Shown piece after piece: positions 17,538 through 26,590 of a stretch of DNA of 64,000 nucleotides (positions within the stretch are counted from its first letter, which is position 1; each line of letters begins with the position of its first letter). Source of the DNA: Saprospiraceae bacterium (lineage in GTDB: Bacteria > Bacteroidota > Bacteroidia > Chitinophagales > Saprospiraceae); the NCBI GenBank assembly GCA_021738725.1, contig JAIPBE010000002.1, positions 1 to 64,000 of the forward strand. The letters run 5' to 3'. The notes under the pieces were generated by a model that saw only the letters and a program-made list of their open reading frames with translations, had not been told where the DNA came from and searched no databases. The translations under genes were made by a program, and so were the position numbers.

Positions 17538-18689
17538 ATGAAAACACCACATATTGTCCTTCTGGGACCCACATATCCCTATCGTGGAGGGAATGCGCTC
17601 TTTATGACCTTCCTGTTTGAGGCCCTGGAAGAGCGTCATCGGGTAGATTTTATCAATTTCAAGATGATGTACCCGGCCCTCTTGTTCCCGGGGACAACGC
17701 CTTATGACGTCAGTGAAGAACATTTTCAGAAAGTGCCCAGCCAGCGTCTGATGCACTCCATGAATCCCTTCAGTTGGTGGGCCACAGCAAGGACGATCAA
17801 TCGCCTGGACCCGGATATCATCGTTTTTGACTGGTACCAGCCATTCTTTGGCCCCATGTTCTACGGTATTGGACTGTTCCTCAATCGCCGAATGAAGCAA
17901 CGCATCCTCTTCATTACTGAAAATGTCATCTCACATGAATCCCGATGGATCGACAAATGGTTGACCAGGCTGGGGGTGACCTTTGCGAAAGCCTTCTTGA
18001 CTCTGTCCAGAAAGGTGGAAGAGGACATTCAGTCACTGGCTCATGGCAGACCGGTCTATCGTTCCGAACTGCCCGTATATGGCTGGTATACTCGAAGTGA
18101 AGATGCTGACACGCTGTCTGCGCGAAGTGAATTTGACCTGCAGGAATCTGATAAAGTCCTGTTGTTCTTTGGATATATCCGCCATTACAAGGGACTGGAC
18201 ATTCTCATGGAAGCCCTGGCAAAACTCCTTCTGGAAGACTCTTCATACCAATTGCTTGTAGCTGGTGAGAGCTATGAAGAAGAAGCACTGTATCAGCAGT
18301 TGATGGACAAACTGGGCATTCGTGAGCACGTGAGATTCAAGAATGAATTCATCCCCAATGAGGGTGTAGCCCGATATTTTGAAGCCAGTGATGTCGTGGT
18401 CCTCCCCTACCGGTCAGCCACACAAAGCGGCATCCTGAACATGGCCTATGGGTTTGAGAAACCGGTGGTCATAACCGATGTAGGCGGACTGGGTGAGTTT
18501 GTCGATGAGGAAAAAACCGGGATCGTTGTCCCTGTTCCGACCGCCGATGCGGTGGCTACGGGCATTCGACGGTACTATGAGCTTCGCTCCACCACAGATT
18601 TTAGCACCCACATTCGTGAACGAGTGGCCGCCAACAGTTTTTCAGATATCCAGAATGTCTTTCAGGAAGTATATGAACTATTCCACTAG
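17538..18689 (+). CDS. Family 4-type glycosyltransferase
   Basis: A 383-aa GT-B fold glycosyltransferase. The N-terminal domain starts with VLLGPTYPYRGGNALF, a glycine-rich acceptor loop. The C-terminal donor domain has LLFFGYIRHYKGLDIL, the SDVVVLPYRSATQSGIL stretch with Ser-Gln-Ser in the usual EX7E region, and GGLGEFVDEEKTGIVVP. It is divergent from the heptose genes with a 56-bp spacer and may transfer the heptose-derived sugar; donor and acceptor cannot be read from sequence. It converges with the unknown secreted protein gene with a 6-bp gap and no terminator in between. Confidence 0.85.
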   Translation: MKTPHIVLLGPTYPYRGGNALFMTFLFEALEERHRVDFINFKMMYPALLFPGTTPYDVSEEHFQKVPSQRLMHSMNPFSWWATARTINRLDPDIIVFDWYQPFFGPMFYGIGLFLNRRMKQRILFITENVISHESRWIDKWLTRLGVTFAKAFLTLSRKVEEDIQSLAHGRPVYRSELPVYGWYTRSEDADTLSARSEFDLQESDKVLLFFGYIRHYKGLDILMEALAKLLLEDSSYQLLVAGESYEEEALYQQLMDKLGIREHVRFKNEFIPNEGVARYFEASDVVVLPYRSATQSGILNMAYGFEKPVVITDVGGLGEFVDEEKTGIVVPVPTADAVATGIRRYYELRSTTDFSTHIRERVAANSFSDIQNVFQEVYELFH

Positions 18690-18695
18690 GAAAGG

Positions 18696-19601
18696 CTATT
18701 GGGGCGACATGATCTGTTCGAACAGGATTGCATATAGCATACCATTCCGCTCATCTTCCCGCAATGCCCCTTCCAGGGCCCGTTCGAGCATCCGTCTGTC
18801 GGCGCGCTCCGTGATCGGAATGCGTTCAGCTAACCCTTCCAGAATTTTCTTCCAGGCACTGGCCTGACAATCCGGATCGGCAGCAATGGCCAGTTGCAGA
18901 CAACGGTGATCGTCTTGCTCTTTGAGGGCCACCTTGGCGGCAGCCATCAAGTCCTTGCAACGAGAAGACTTTTTATCTTTCATCAATACGGCCCACAGAT
19001 CCTGCACATCACGCGAGCAGGGTGTTCCGGGCGGAATACTCCCCAACATGACCAGAGCTGTCGGATGATGTCCGCTTTCAGCCTGGGTGCGGCATCCTTG
19101 CAAAAAAGTCTCACAATCATTCCAGCGGACCTCCTGTGTGTGATAGGCTTTATCGTAGGCTGCCTGTATACTGGAAGGATCTACTTCCAGATCCTGTATC
19201 GCTTCACGCAGAGCCATTTCACCACTCATCCCTTTGCCAAAAAACGGCGCTTCCACCAGTCCCAAATGCTGCATATCCCCTGGAGACAGGATGTGGAAAG
19301 TTATCATCCCATTGACGGTCACCGGCCGCCCATTCTCGGATTCTGGAGGCAGCCCGAGGCTGTCCAGGACAATCTCCGGCTGGATGATCAGCGAACTTGA
19401 TTTGCCTTCCGGAAACATCGCCGATCCCTGAAACAACCGCTCTGCCTTAGCTACTGCCATCTCGGATCCAGAGGATGGAATAGGCTTTGAAGATTTGCAA
19501 GGGGTGACAAACGGATACTGGGCCTGGCACAGGGAGCTGGAAACCAGAATGAAAAGGATCGTCCAAAGAGGACTGATCTGAGTCAGTGCAATTTGTTTCA
19601 T
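18696..19601 (-). CDS. Secreted protein of unknown function
   Basis: A 301-aa protein I do not recognise. It has an N-terminal signal peptide (about 1-27, cleavage near CQAQ). The middle part contains a short beta-rich segment (VNGMITFHILSPGD) with a faint likeness to TonB C-terminal domains, and the C-terminal half is helical and Cys-containing (CETFLQGC, CSRDVQ, SRCKD, HRCLQLA, DPDCQA), perhaps TPR-like. Seven or so cysteines suggest disulfides in the periplasm. It is the last gene of a minus-strand series, 107 bp after the GT2 gene. Confidence 0.6.
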   Translation of the reverse strand: MKQIALTQISPLWTILFILVSSSLCQAQYPFVTPCKSSKPIPSSGSEMAVAKAERLFQGSAMFPEGKSSSLIIQPEIVLDSLGLPPESENGRPVTVNGMITFHILSPGDMQHLGLVEAPFFGKGMSGEMALREAIQDLEVDPSSIQAAYDKAYHTQEVRWNDCETFLQGCRTQAESGHHPTALVMLGSIPPGTPCSRDVQDLWAVLMKDKKSSRCKDLMAAAKVALKEQDDHRCLQLAIAADPDCQASAWKKILEGLAERIPITERADRRMLERALEGALREDERNGMLYAILFEQIMSPQ

Positions 19602-19685
19602 GGGAGTTGAGAACTGGAGCTTTACAAATCAAGCACAACGAGAACGGCAATCCTGCCCATTCTGTTGCTCATCTCCTTATACTGG

Positions 19686-19693
19686 AAAAGATA
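19686..19693 (-). promoter_or_regulatory. Possible -7 element for the unknown secreted protein
   Basis: TATCTTTT on the minus strand, one mismatch to TAnnTTTG, in the 107-bp gap after the GT2 gene. It would give a leader of about 80 nt. No -33 TTG at the usual distance. Confidence 0.22.
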
Positions 19694-19708
19694 ATGCCAA
19701 ATCAGGTG

Positions 19709-20650
19709 CTAGCACCCCACTCTGTCCTTGATCAGATATTCATTCCGATTGTCGGCACTTCTGGAGATCAATTCTGCCAGAAATCCGGTCATGAAAAGCT
19801 GCGTCCCGACGATCAGCGCCAGGATACCGAAATAGAAAATAGGGCGATCCGCGATCCCGTATTCCAGTACGACCAGTTTCTGGTAGGACAACCAGGCGAG
19901 GATAAGAAAACCGATAATAAAGAAGAGGACCCCTAGAGGCCCGAAAAGATGCATGGGGCGCTTCCCAAATTTGCTGATAAAAATGACCGACATCAGATCC
20001 AGGGGCCCACGAATGAAGCGTTCGATCCCAAACTTGGAGATCCCATACTTCCGCTCCTGATGCTGCACCACCTTTTCGCCGATTTTATGATATCCTGCCC
20101 ACTTGGCCAGAACCGGGATATACCGGTGCATATCGCCATACACTTCTATACTCCTGACCACGTCTAAACGAAAGGCTTTCAGGCCGCAATTAAAGTCATG
20201 CAGGGGAATCCCGGACATGAGGCGGACGGTCCAATTATAGAACTTGCTCGGCAGGTTTTTGGTCAATGTGGGGTCCAATCGCTTTTTCTTCCAGCCAGAG
20301 ACCAGATCATAGTGTTGTTCCCGGATCATATTCACCATCTCGGGAATCTCCTCCGGGTTGTCCTGCAGATCGGCATCCATAGTGATGACCACATCACCCG
20401 TCACCAATGCAAACCCCGTATTCAAGGCAGCTGATTTGCCGTAATTCCGTTGGAACCGGATACCCTTGACCCGCTTATCTTCTTGTTCCAGGCGCTGGAT
20501 CACCTTCCAGGATCCATCTTGACTGCCATCATCAATAAACAGGATCTCGTAGGTCCATTTGGTCGGGAGCAATACTCGCCCGATCCACGCGTGCAGTTCA
20601 GGAATGGATTCTTCCTCATTCAACAATGGAATGACCAGACTTAGATCCAT
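19709..20650 (-). CDS. Family 2 glycosyltransferase, polyprenyl-phosphate type with two C-terminal membrane helices
   Basis: A 313-aa protein with a GT-A domain (LSLVIPLLNEEESI at the N terminus, FIDDGSQDGSW, and the DADLQDNPEEI segment carrying the DxD-type metal site around residue 90) followed by two membrane helices (about 235-258 and 269-293). This is the dolichyl/undecaprenyl-phosphate sugar transferase type, which loads a sugar onto a lipid carrier on the cytoplasmic face. It follows the DUF4199 gene by 19 bp. The neighbourhood of BatA, dihydroorotase-like, DUF4199 and GT2 genes is one I recall in many Bacteroidota. Confidence 0.88.
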   Translation of the reverse strand: MDLSLVIPLLNEEESIPELHAWIGRVLLPTKWTYEILFIDDGSQDGSWKVIQRLEQEDKRVKGIRFQRNYGKSAALNTGFALVTGDVVITMDADLQDNPEEIPEMVNMIREQHYDLVSGWKKKRLDPTLTKNLPSKFYNWTVRLMSGIPLHDFNCGLKAFRLDVVRSIEVYGDMHRYIPVLAKWAGYHKIGEKVVQHQERKYGISKFGIERFIRGPLDLMSVIFISKFGKRPMHLFGPLGVLFFIIGFLILAWLSYQKLVVLEYGIADRPIFYFGILALIVGTQLFMTGFLAELISRSADNRNEYLIKDRVGC

Positions 20651-20669
20651 ATGACCAACTTTTCTTGGA

Positions 20670-21194
20670 TCAGACCTCCAATTCGGGATTCTTCCTCCGA
20701 ATGATCAGAGACACGATCAGAGCAATGATGAAACCAGGGAAGATCAGACCAACACCATAGCCAAGCAGACTCTTCTTCAGATTCAGGCCAAATCCTTCCT
20801 CCGCTATTCGCTTGTTGATCTCATCCAGAGTCTCTTCATCCATATTGGCAGTAAATTTCTCCATCCACTCCATGGTGACCTCCTTCTGGACATCCACCAA
20901 TCCCGGATCGATGAAATTAAACATGGCATACATGAACAGGGTGGTCAGTATGGTACCGATCACCCACACCAGAAAGGTCACTTTCAAGGCCTCTTTAAAC
21001 TCGATGAATCCATCCTGAGCCTTGCGGATGGCCAAACCCGCCATGACCATGGTCGCGCCCAGAGCCAGATATGAAAACCAAGCGCCCCAGGTAATGAAAC
21101 CGCTCACATTCATCAGATAATACAGGAGCGAAAGCGCAATGGCGGCCATGCCACCGATCAAGCCATAATTAATACTGGTTTGGTTGGTATTCAT
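20670..21194 (-). CDS. DUF4199 family membrane protein
   Basis: A 174-aa integral membrane protein with four predicted membrane helices (about 10-30, 33-53, 71-92 and 145-166) and a polar, acidic loop between the third and fourth. The pattern NYGLIGGMAAIALSLLYYLM at the start and the FKEALKVTFLVW segment fit the DUF4199 family, which is confined largely to Bacteroidota and has no known function. A perfect -7 element precedes it, so it probably starts a transcript with the GT2 gene. Confidence 0.8.
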   Translation of the reverse strand: MNTNQTSINYGLIGGMAAIALSLLYYLMNVSGFITWGAWFSYLALGATMVMAGLAIRKAQDGFIEFKEALKVTFLVWVIGTILTTLFMYAMFNFIDPGLVDVQKEVTMEWMEKFTANMDEETLDEINKRIAEEGFGLNLKKSLLGYGVGLIFPGFIIALIVSLIIRRKNPELEV

Positions 21195-21216
21195 CTATTT
21201 ATGCTTTATTTCTTCC

Positions 21217-21224
21217 CAAAGATA
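21217..21224 (-). promoter_or_regulatory. -7 promoter element upstream of the DUF4199 gene
   Basis: TATCTTTG on the minus strand is a perfect match to TAnnTTTG, 22 bp before the DUF4199 ATG, inside the 74-bp gap after the dihydroorotase-like gene. A -33 TTG is not seen at 20 nt. Confidence 0.45.
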
Positions 21225-21268
21225 ATGGCTCAGATGAATCCGGCATCAGATTGGACAGAAGAACCCCA

Positions 21269-22537
21269 CTAATGTCGAATCGATTGCTGATTGGCGATCA
21301 CGCCAAACACTCGTCCCCTGAGTTCCACCCCGTCCAACGGATTGTTTCTTCCTTTGGATATCTGATCTGCGATGGTGAATGTCCAGGTCTGTTCAGGTTG
21401 AAACACCGTCAGATCGGCAGGCTCACCCACCTGGATGGTGCCTCCCGGCATGGAGAGCAACTTCCGAGGGCCTGTACTCATCCGATGGACCAGATCATCC
21501 AGGGTGAGTATATTCGGAACAAGATGTGTACAACACATGGCAAAGGTGGTCTCCAAACCGGTGGATCCGAATGCGGCATAGGGAAACTCGACCTCCTTCT
21601 GATCGTCTTCTAGTGGGACATGCTGACTGACAATGGCCTCGATCAATCCTTCTTTTACAGCCTTTTGCAAGGCCTTGCGATCGTCCGAGCCGCGCAAAGG
21701 AGGCATCAATTTGTAGCGAGTGTCATACGTTCTGACGGCGTCATCTGTAAACACCAGGTTCCATGCAGGGACTGTTGCACCCAGATGCAGTCCTTCTTTG
21801 CGTGCTCGTCTGATCATATCCAGGCTCTCACTTGCCGAAATCGCGTGCAAAACCAGGTGGGAGTCTGCATAGCGCAGCAATTGGATGTTGCGATACACTT
21901 GAACGGATTCGGCCAACGCAGGGATGCCCTGCATGCCCAACATAGTACTCACCGATCCTTCGTGGACCTGACCTTTAATGGAGAGTGAGGGGTCCAGGGG
22001 TTGATCGATCACGACCCCATTCATCGCCTTGACATACATCAAAGCCCGGAGTAAAACACCCGCCTTTTCGATTGGATGACTGCCATCACTGAAGGCAATG
22101 GCTCCGGCCGCATGCATATCATACATCTCGGCGATCTCATCTCCTTTTGCATCCCGAGATACGGCGCCAATCGGATGGATCTGTACGACCTGGGTGCGGT
22201 TGTTCTTCTGGAGGTATAACACCTCTGCCTTGCTATGGACCACCGGTTCGGTATTGGGAAAGACCGCAAGATGCGTGTAGCCGCCACGACCAGCCGATCG
22301 TACCAGGGTGTTGAGATCTTCACGGTGTTCCTGGCCGGGATCCATACTCTGCGCACCGATATCGACCCATCCAGGGGAGACATGCAGGTCCTCCCCTTCC
22401 CAAACTTCAACATCCCTAGCTTTGATTTTCGGCTCGATCCGATCGATCAAACCATCCTTGATCAGGATATCACAAGCCGTCAGGTGCAGGGGGTGGTTCG
22501 GGTTGTGAAGGGTTACGTGATGCAGCAACATGTTCAT
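21269..22537 (-). CDS. Dihydroorotase-like protein lacking metal ligands (probable non-catalytic PyrC homologue)
   Basis: A 422-aa amidohydrolase-fold protein aligned throughout with type I dihydroorotases: PGWVDIGAQSMDPGQEHRED (55-74), NTEPVV, LHAISASESL, and SQHVPLEDDQKE. The metal-binding residues of active enzymes are replaced. The HxH of the usual PGxxDxHxHxREPG reads GAQ (61-63), and the Asp of the TDHAPH motif is Gln in SQHVP. Such proteins are common in Bacteroidota and are often annotated pyrC; in other bacteria comparable inactive homologues serve as structural partners of aspartate transcarbamoylase. Here the gene sits 9 bp after the BatA gene in a membrane/cell-envelope context, so its role may be different. 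It should not be taken as evidence of pyrimidine synthesis. Confidence 0.8.
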   Translation of the reverse strand: MNMLLHHVTLHNPNHPLHLTACDILIKDGLIDRIEPKIKARDVEVWEGEDLHVSPGWVDIGAQSMDPGQEHREDLNTLVRSAGRGGYTHLAVFPNTEPVVHSKAEVLYLQKNNRTQVVQIHPIGAVSRDAKGDEIAEMYDMHAAGAIAFSDGSHPIEKAGVLLRALMYVKAMNGVVIDQPLDPSLSIKGQVHEGSVSTMLGMQGIPALAESVQVYRNIQLLRYADSHLVLHAISASESLDMIRRARKEGLHLGATVPAWNLVFTDDAVRTYDTRYKLMPPLRGSDDRKALQKAVKEGLIEAIVSQHVPLEDDQKEVEFPYAAFGSTGLETTFAMCCTHLVPNILTLDDLVHRMSTGPRKLLSMPGGTIQVGEPADLTVFQPEQTWTFTIADQISKGRNNPLDGVELRGRVFGVIANQQSIRH

Positions 22538-22546
22538 AATCAGTCC

Positions 22547-24574
22547 TTAGGTCTTCCAAAATCGCAATAGAAGCGACTCAATAGCGAGAAACGCCAAGGC
22601 TAAAATTACACACCAGCGCCATAAAACAATGCCTCGTTCCTGTTCACCCACCCAAACGGACAGGTCTGCTCGAGCTGTTTCATCCGGAATTTGAAATCCT
22701 TTCGCCAAAATATCTTCCATTCCAAGGATACTCAGATCCGACTCCCGTCGATCGTAGTTGAAAGCGACATTGGCCAGCACAGAGGTTTGATCATCCACAA
22801 CATCATAGATCCCTGAATGGGACAGTCCTACTTCCATACCCAGTTTGACACGCGAACCAATATATCGCTGAGATGGCACAAACTCCTCATTATCAGACCG
22901 GAGTCTGAGCAGGCTCTCTGCGGTTTTTCGAACAGGGACCGTCAGTTCAACTTCCCGGTCTTTTCCAATGGTGTAAGCCACTCGATGGTTGGTTCGACCA
23001 GAAAGGGCCATTTTATAGACCATTGGAATAAACACCTCTCCTGTCTTGACCAGATCGTTGAATTCTTCTCCCAGGGGTGCTGATGAGAGGAAGAGGTTGC
23101 CCAGCTCCAGAGGATACCGGGCCAGCATTCGTTGCCCACTGCGATAGGAGATCAACACTTCCTCATTCACGGGACCTGATGATTCCATTTGATAATTACC
23201 CAGGGTGGCTGGCAAACGCAAATTCGCTCTGGCGTTTGTATACACGTCCGAAAACACAAAGGATCGTGTGTTGATCTCACTGACATTCTGTGCCTTCGGG
23301 TCCCAGGCGCCATAACGCCTCGCTCCGGCTCGAGCACACAGATCTGCAAACCCGTTCAAGTTTGTCTGGTTGCCTTTAGGAAAGACGAGGACGTTGCCGC
23401 CGGACCTCATAAAGGACTCCAATTCGGCAATCAAGCCGGACGACAGGGCGCTGAGATCGTCCAGAATGATGAGTTGGTATCTGGCAAATTGACTGTAATC
23501 CACCTGACTGGCAGATTGAAACAACGGTTCAAAAGCTTGAATACCCGCAGTGCCTTTCTGCAAATGCGGTGTGACCGCCCCCTCATAGATCACCAGGATG
23601 CCGATTCGTTCCTTCACCTCTACAGCGAGAAAGTAAGAATCATCAAACTGTACAGGAAAGTCCGTGATCCGCAATTCAAGCGGCTGCCAACCGGCCACTT
23701 GAGCCGAGTAGAGCAGCGTATCTGTGACCGTTGCGCCAGGTGCTATGGTAAGTTGTCCGATGGGCTTTTCCTGGCCGTTCTCGAGGAGGGACAATCGCAC
23801 CTGCTCGACTTCTTCATCTCCATGATTGGTCACCTGGACCACCAACGGGTTGGCCTGTCGGGCGATCAGGACAGGCCCTTCAAACCAGGCTGAATCAATG
23901 CTGACGTTCTGCTCCTGCACAGCCTGGAGGGGAATGGCTGTAATCGTCATACTGGTATCCTGGAAGTCTCCGGTCAAAGATGAATTCTTCTGAAAGTCTG
24001 ATATCAGGTAGCTGAACCGGGTATGATCCGACTGGGAGCGCAAGGTCTGCTGCTGTCGTCGTAGGACGGTACCCAGGTCAGTTAGCTTTGGACTCAATTG
24101 AATATCCGCGATCAATTCCCGGGCCTGATCTCGAGAAACCATGCGTTGTTCTTGCCCGGCATAGGTGTTGGTCATGATCTGGAATTGATCTTCACCACCA
24201 TAACCATCCATGATTTCATTGGCCTTCATCTTGGCTACCTCTAACAAAGGAACATCCCTGCTGAGCGCGCCCATACTGAAGGAATTGTCAATATAGATAC
24301 CGACTGCCTTAGGGCCTTGATCAGCTGTTTCTCCACGAGGTAAAAATGGCTGTGCAAAAGCAGCCACCATGGCCAGAATGGCCAGGATACGGGCGAGCAA
24401 CACCAGTAAATTCCGCAATCTTGATCGAGAAGCTGTTTCTTCTTTGATCTCCCTGAGGAAGCGGACATTGGTAAAATAAATGGGTTTGAACCGCCTGAAA
24501 TAAAAGAGGTGGATCAAAATAGGAATGGCGATTGCCAACCCGGCAAGGAGAAATCCTGGAAATAAAAACTGCAT
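22547..24574 (-). CDS. BatA/vWA domain membrane protein
   Basis: A 675-aa inner-membrane protein. The N terminus is the BatA ('aerotolerance regulator') domain, with two membrane helices (about 5-25 and 56-76) flanking HLFYFRRFKPIYFTNVRFLR. A von Willebrand A-like domain follows, with the metal-site motif DNSFS (DxSxS, 96-100). A long periplasmic beta-rich region comes next (about 250-640), including LIILDDLSAL and a glutamine-amidotransferase-like fold, and a final membrane helix near 650-670. The family is frequent in Bacteroidota and often near MoxR/Bat genes; its function is not settled. It is the first gene of the series leading to the dihydroorotase-like protein. Confidence 0.82.
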   Translation of the reverse strand: MQFLFPGFLLAGLAIAIPILIHLFYFRRFKPIYFTNVRFLREIKEETASRSRLRNLLVLLARILAILAMVAAFAQPFLPRGETADQGPKAVGIYIDNSFSMGALSRDVPLLEVAKMKANEIMDGYGGEDQFQIMTNTYAGQEQRMVSRDQARELIADIQLSPKLTDLGTVLRRQQQTLRSQSDHTRFSYLISDFQKNSSLTGDFQDTSMTITAIPLQAVQEQNVSIDSAWFEGPVLIARQANPLVVQVTNHGDEEVEQVRLSLLENGQEKPIGQLTIAPGATVTDTLLYSAQVAGWQPLELRITDFPVQFDDSYFLAVEVKERIGILVIYEGAVTPHLQKGTAGIQAFEPLFQSASQVDYSQFARYQLIILDDLSALSSGLIAELESFMRSGGNVLVFPKGNQTNLNGFADLCARAGARRYGAWDPKAQNVSEINTRSFVFSDVYTNARANLRLPATLGNYQMESSGPVNEEVLISYRSGQRMLARYPLELGNLFLSSAPLGEEFNDLVKTGEVFIPMVYKMALSGRTNHRVAYTIGKDREVELTVPVRKTAESLLRLRSDNEEFVPSQRYIGSRVKLGMEVGLSHSGIYDVVDDQTSVLANVAFNYDRRESDLSILGMEDILAKGFQIPDETARADLSVWVGEQERGIVLWRWCVILALAFLAIESLLLRFWKT

Positions 24575-24795
24575 GGCCTGATACTAACGCGTCATTGCGT
24601 TCTTTCTTACGCAAAGAAAAGACCATTTGTTCATCCAACGGACATATATCCCGATATGGCAATCATTTCTCATCTGAATGGGAATGACTTCCAGCACTTA
24701 ACACCATGAATGGCATCTTATTTGCGTTCAGTTGATCGCGGGTTTGGGATTGTTCCTGGAAAACCCTCATTTTAACCCCACTAACCGATTTTATC

Positions 24796-25041
24796 ATGAC
24801 TGCTATTAAAGATTCTGTAAAAACATACTTGCTGGAGGAGCTGAATCTTCCGTTGACTTCGGAAGAATTGGGTGATGATACCCCCTTATTGAGTAGCCGT
24901 TTGATCGACTCGATCTCCGCCCTGCTTCTGGTGGAGTTCCTGGAAAAAGAATTCAAAATCGAATTCAAACCTCATGAGGTCAATAATGACAATCTGGATT
25001 CCCTTCAGCTGATCGAACAATTCGTCCAGGGCAAGCAATAG
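24796..25041 (+). CDS. Acyl/peptidyl carrier protein of the halopyrrole-type cluster
   Basis: An 81-aa four-helix carrier protein. The attachment Ser is Ser39 in LIDSISALLL, which fits the (D)S(I/L) phosphopantetheine motif, and the acidic face (EELNLP, DDTPLL, EFLEKEF) is typical. It is the first gene of a five-gene plus-strand cluster and ends 5 bp before the adenylation enzyme, so it is most likely the carrier loaded by that enzyme. This corresponds to the stand-alone prolyl carrier proteins of pyrrole pathways (PltL-like). It is not the fatty-acid carrier AcpP, whose motif and neighbours differ. Confidence 0.85.
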   Translation: MTAIKDSVKTYLLEELNLPLTSEELGDDTPLLSSRLIDSISALLLVEFLEKEFKIEFKPHEVNNDNLDSLQLIEQFVQGKQ

Positions 25042-25046
25042 CCAGA

Positions 25047-26576
25047 ATGAATGAACTTCGAATCCTCATTGAGCATGCCCTGACAAAACATGCTGCTCAG
25101 ATCGCTTTAGTCGAGGAATCGGGTGATCAATTGTCCTACCAGGATCTTGACGTAAGCAGTGCCGGCGTCGCCCATCATCTTCAAGATAACGGAGTTGGTC
25201 AAGGACAATGTGTCGCCATCTGTATTCCCAAGTCTTCCGTTTCGGTAGCATGCCTGCTGGGGGCTCTGAGAAGCAATGTAGCTTACATTCCGCTTGACCC
25301 GGATGCACCTGCCAGCCGAAATGGGTATATCGTTCGCGATGCCACGGCTTCTATGGTTTTGACGACACGTGACTTTGCGAATGTCCTCCTTCCCCATATC
25401 GGATCATGTCAAGTACTTGATATCACCGTCCTCAGTGAACCATGCAAACTGCTGGTCCGCCCCCAAGTAGAAGACAAAGTCGTGAGCATTCCAGATGACC
25501 TGGCCTACATCCTCTATACATCTGGATCCACAGGTCAGCCCAAAGGGGTCATGATCACGCATCGCAATGCAACATGCTTTGTCCGATGGGGCATTGACCT
25601 ATTCCAACTTCGTTCTTCTGATGTACTCTCATCCATTGCTCCCTTTCATTTCGATCTATCTGTATTTGATCTGTATGCCGGATTGGGAAGTGGTGCAAAG
25701 ATCCTCCTCATCCGGCCAGAATCGGTTAAAAATCCGATGATCCTGGCCGAATTCATCGACCAGTTTGCCATCACGATATGGTATGCCACTCCGACCACCC
25801 TGAAAATGATGCTTCGATTTGGACGGATGAACCGGTATCACCACTCTTCACTTCGCCACATACTGTTTGCTGGGGAAGTCTTTCCGTTAGCGCCGCTGAA
25901 TGATTTGCGCTCGCGCTGGTCACATGCGGCCTTTCACAACCTGTATGGCCCTACAGAGACGAATGTGTGTACCTACTTCTCCCTTCCCAGGGAGATCGAT
26001 CCGACACAGGAGAAACCCTTCCCGATCGGAGCGTCCTGTCCATATGCCCAGTGTTTTATCGATGATGGTACATCCATATGCCCGCCCGAACCAGGCATGG
26101 TCGGTGAGTTGCTGATCGCTGGTGATTCTGTGATGGCGGGCTATCTGAACCAACCTGAACGCAATGCAAAAGCATTGCTCGTACATGATCACAACCGATG
26201 TTACCGAACCGGGGATATCGTTCAGTACGATCAGGGAGGCCAATTGCATTACATCAGCCGGAAAGACAGGATGGTCAAACGACATGGCAACAGGATCGAA
26301 CTAGGTGAAATAGAAGCGGCTTTACATGAACATCCTGAGATTACAGAGGCCGGCGTTTTCCACACCATTGCCGGAGCGGATCACAGTGAAATCAGGATCG
26401 TCGCCTGTTATGCAACAGTTGATCCGGATCAACAGCTGGCAGTTTCCAAATTGCAAACATTTCTTCAGCAATATGTACCGTCATACATGCTGCCTGACAA
26501 ATTTGTTTATTTGGCTACCATGCCCAAGACCAGCACACATAAAGTCGATTATACCGCGTTGAAAGAGAATTCCTAA
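25047..26576 (+). CDS. Stand-alone amino acid adenylation enzyme, proline-type (PltF/RedM-like)
   Basis: A 509-aa ANL-family enzyme that activates an amino acid as the adenylate and transfers it to the carrier protein. Core motifs are A3 LYTSGSTGQPKG (157-167), A4 FHFDLSVFD (200-208), A5 NLYGPTETN (298-306), A7 YRTGD (386-390), and A10 ending with Lys499. By aligning to GrsA by eye, the nine variable specificity residues are D203, L204, F207, Y246, L273, A275, L299, V307, C308, giving DLFYLALVC. From memory the L-proline enzymes PltF and RedM read DLLYLALVC, a single difference. The likely substrate is therefore L-proline. There is no condensation or carrier domain attached. It sits between the carrier gene (5-bp gap) and the flavin dehydrogenase (14-bp gap). 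Confidence 0.85.
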   Translation: MNELRILIEHALTKHAAQIALVEESGDQLSYQDLDVSSAGVAHHLQDNGVGQGQCVAICIPKSSVSVACLLGALRSNVAYIPLDPDAPASRNGYIVRDATASMVLTTRDFANVLLPHIGSCQVLDITVLSEPCKLLVRPQVEDKVVSIPDDLAYILYTSGSTGQPKGVMITHRNATCFVRWGIDLFQLRSSDVLSSIAPFHFDLSVFDLYAGLGSGAKILLIRPESVKNPMILAEFIDQFAITIWYATPTTLKMMLRFGRMNRYHHSSLRHILFAGEVFPLAPLNDLRSRWSHAAFHNLYGPTETNVCTYFSLPREIDPTQEKPFPIGASCPYAQCFIDDGTSICPPEPGMVGELLIAGDSVMAGYLNQPERNAKALLVHDHNRCYRTGDIVQYDQGGQLHYISRKDRMVKRHGNRIELGEIEAALHEHPEITEAGVFHTIAGADHSEIRIVACYATVDPDQQLAVSKLQTFLQQYVPSYMLPDKFVYLATMPKTSTHKVDYTALKENS

Positions 26577-26590
26577 TCGGCTGCAGATCC

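Noticed and set aside
24595-24614. Inverted repeat TTGCGT/ACGCAA upstream of the BatA gene as a terminator or operator
   Set aside because: Only 6 bp with an 8-nt loop and no T-run; it is within what may be the BatA leader, and too weak to call.
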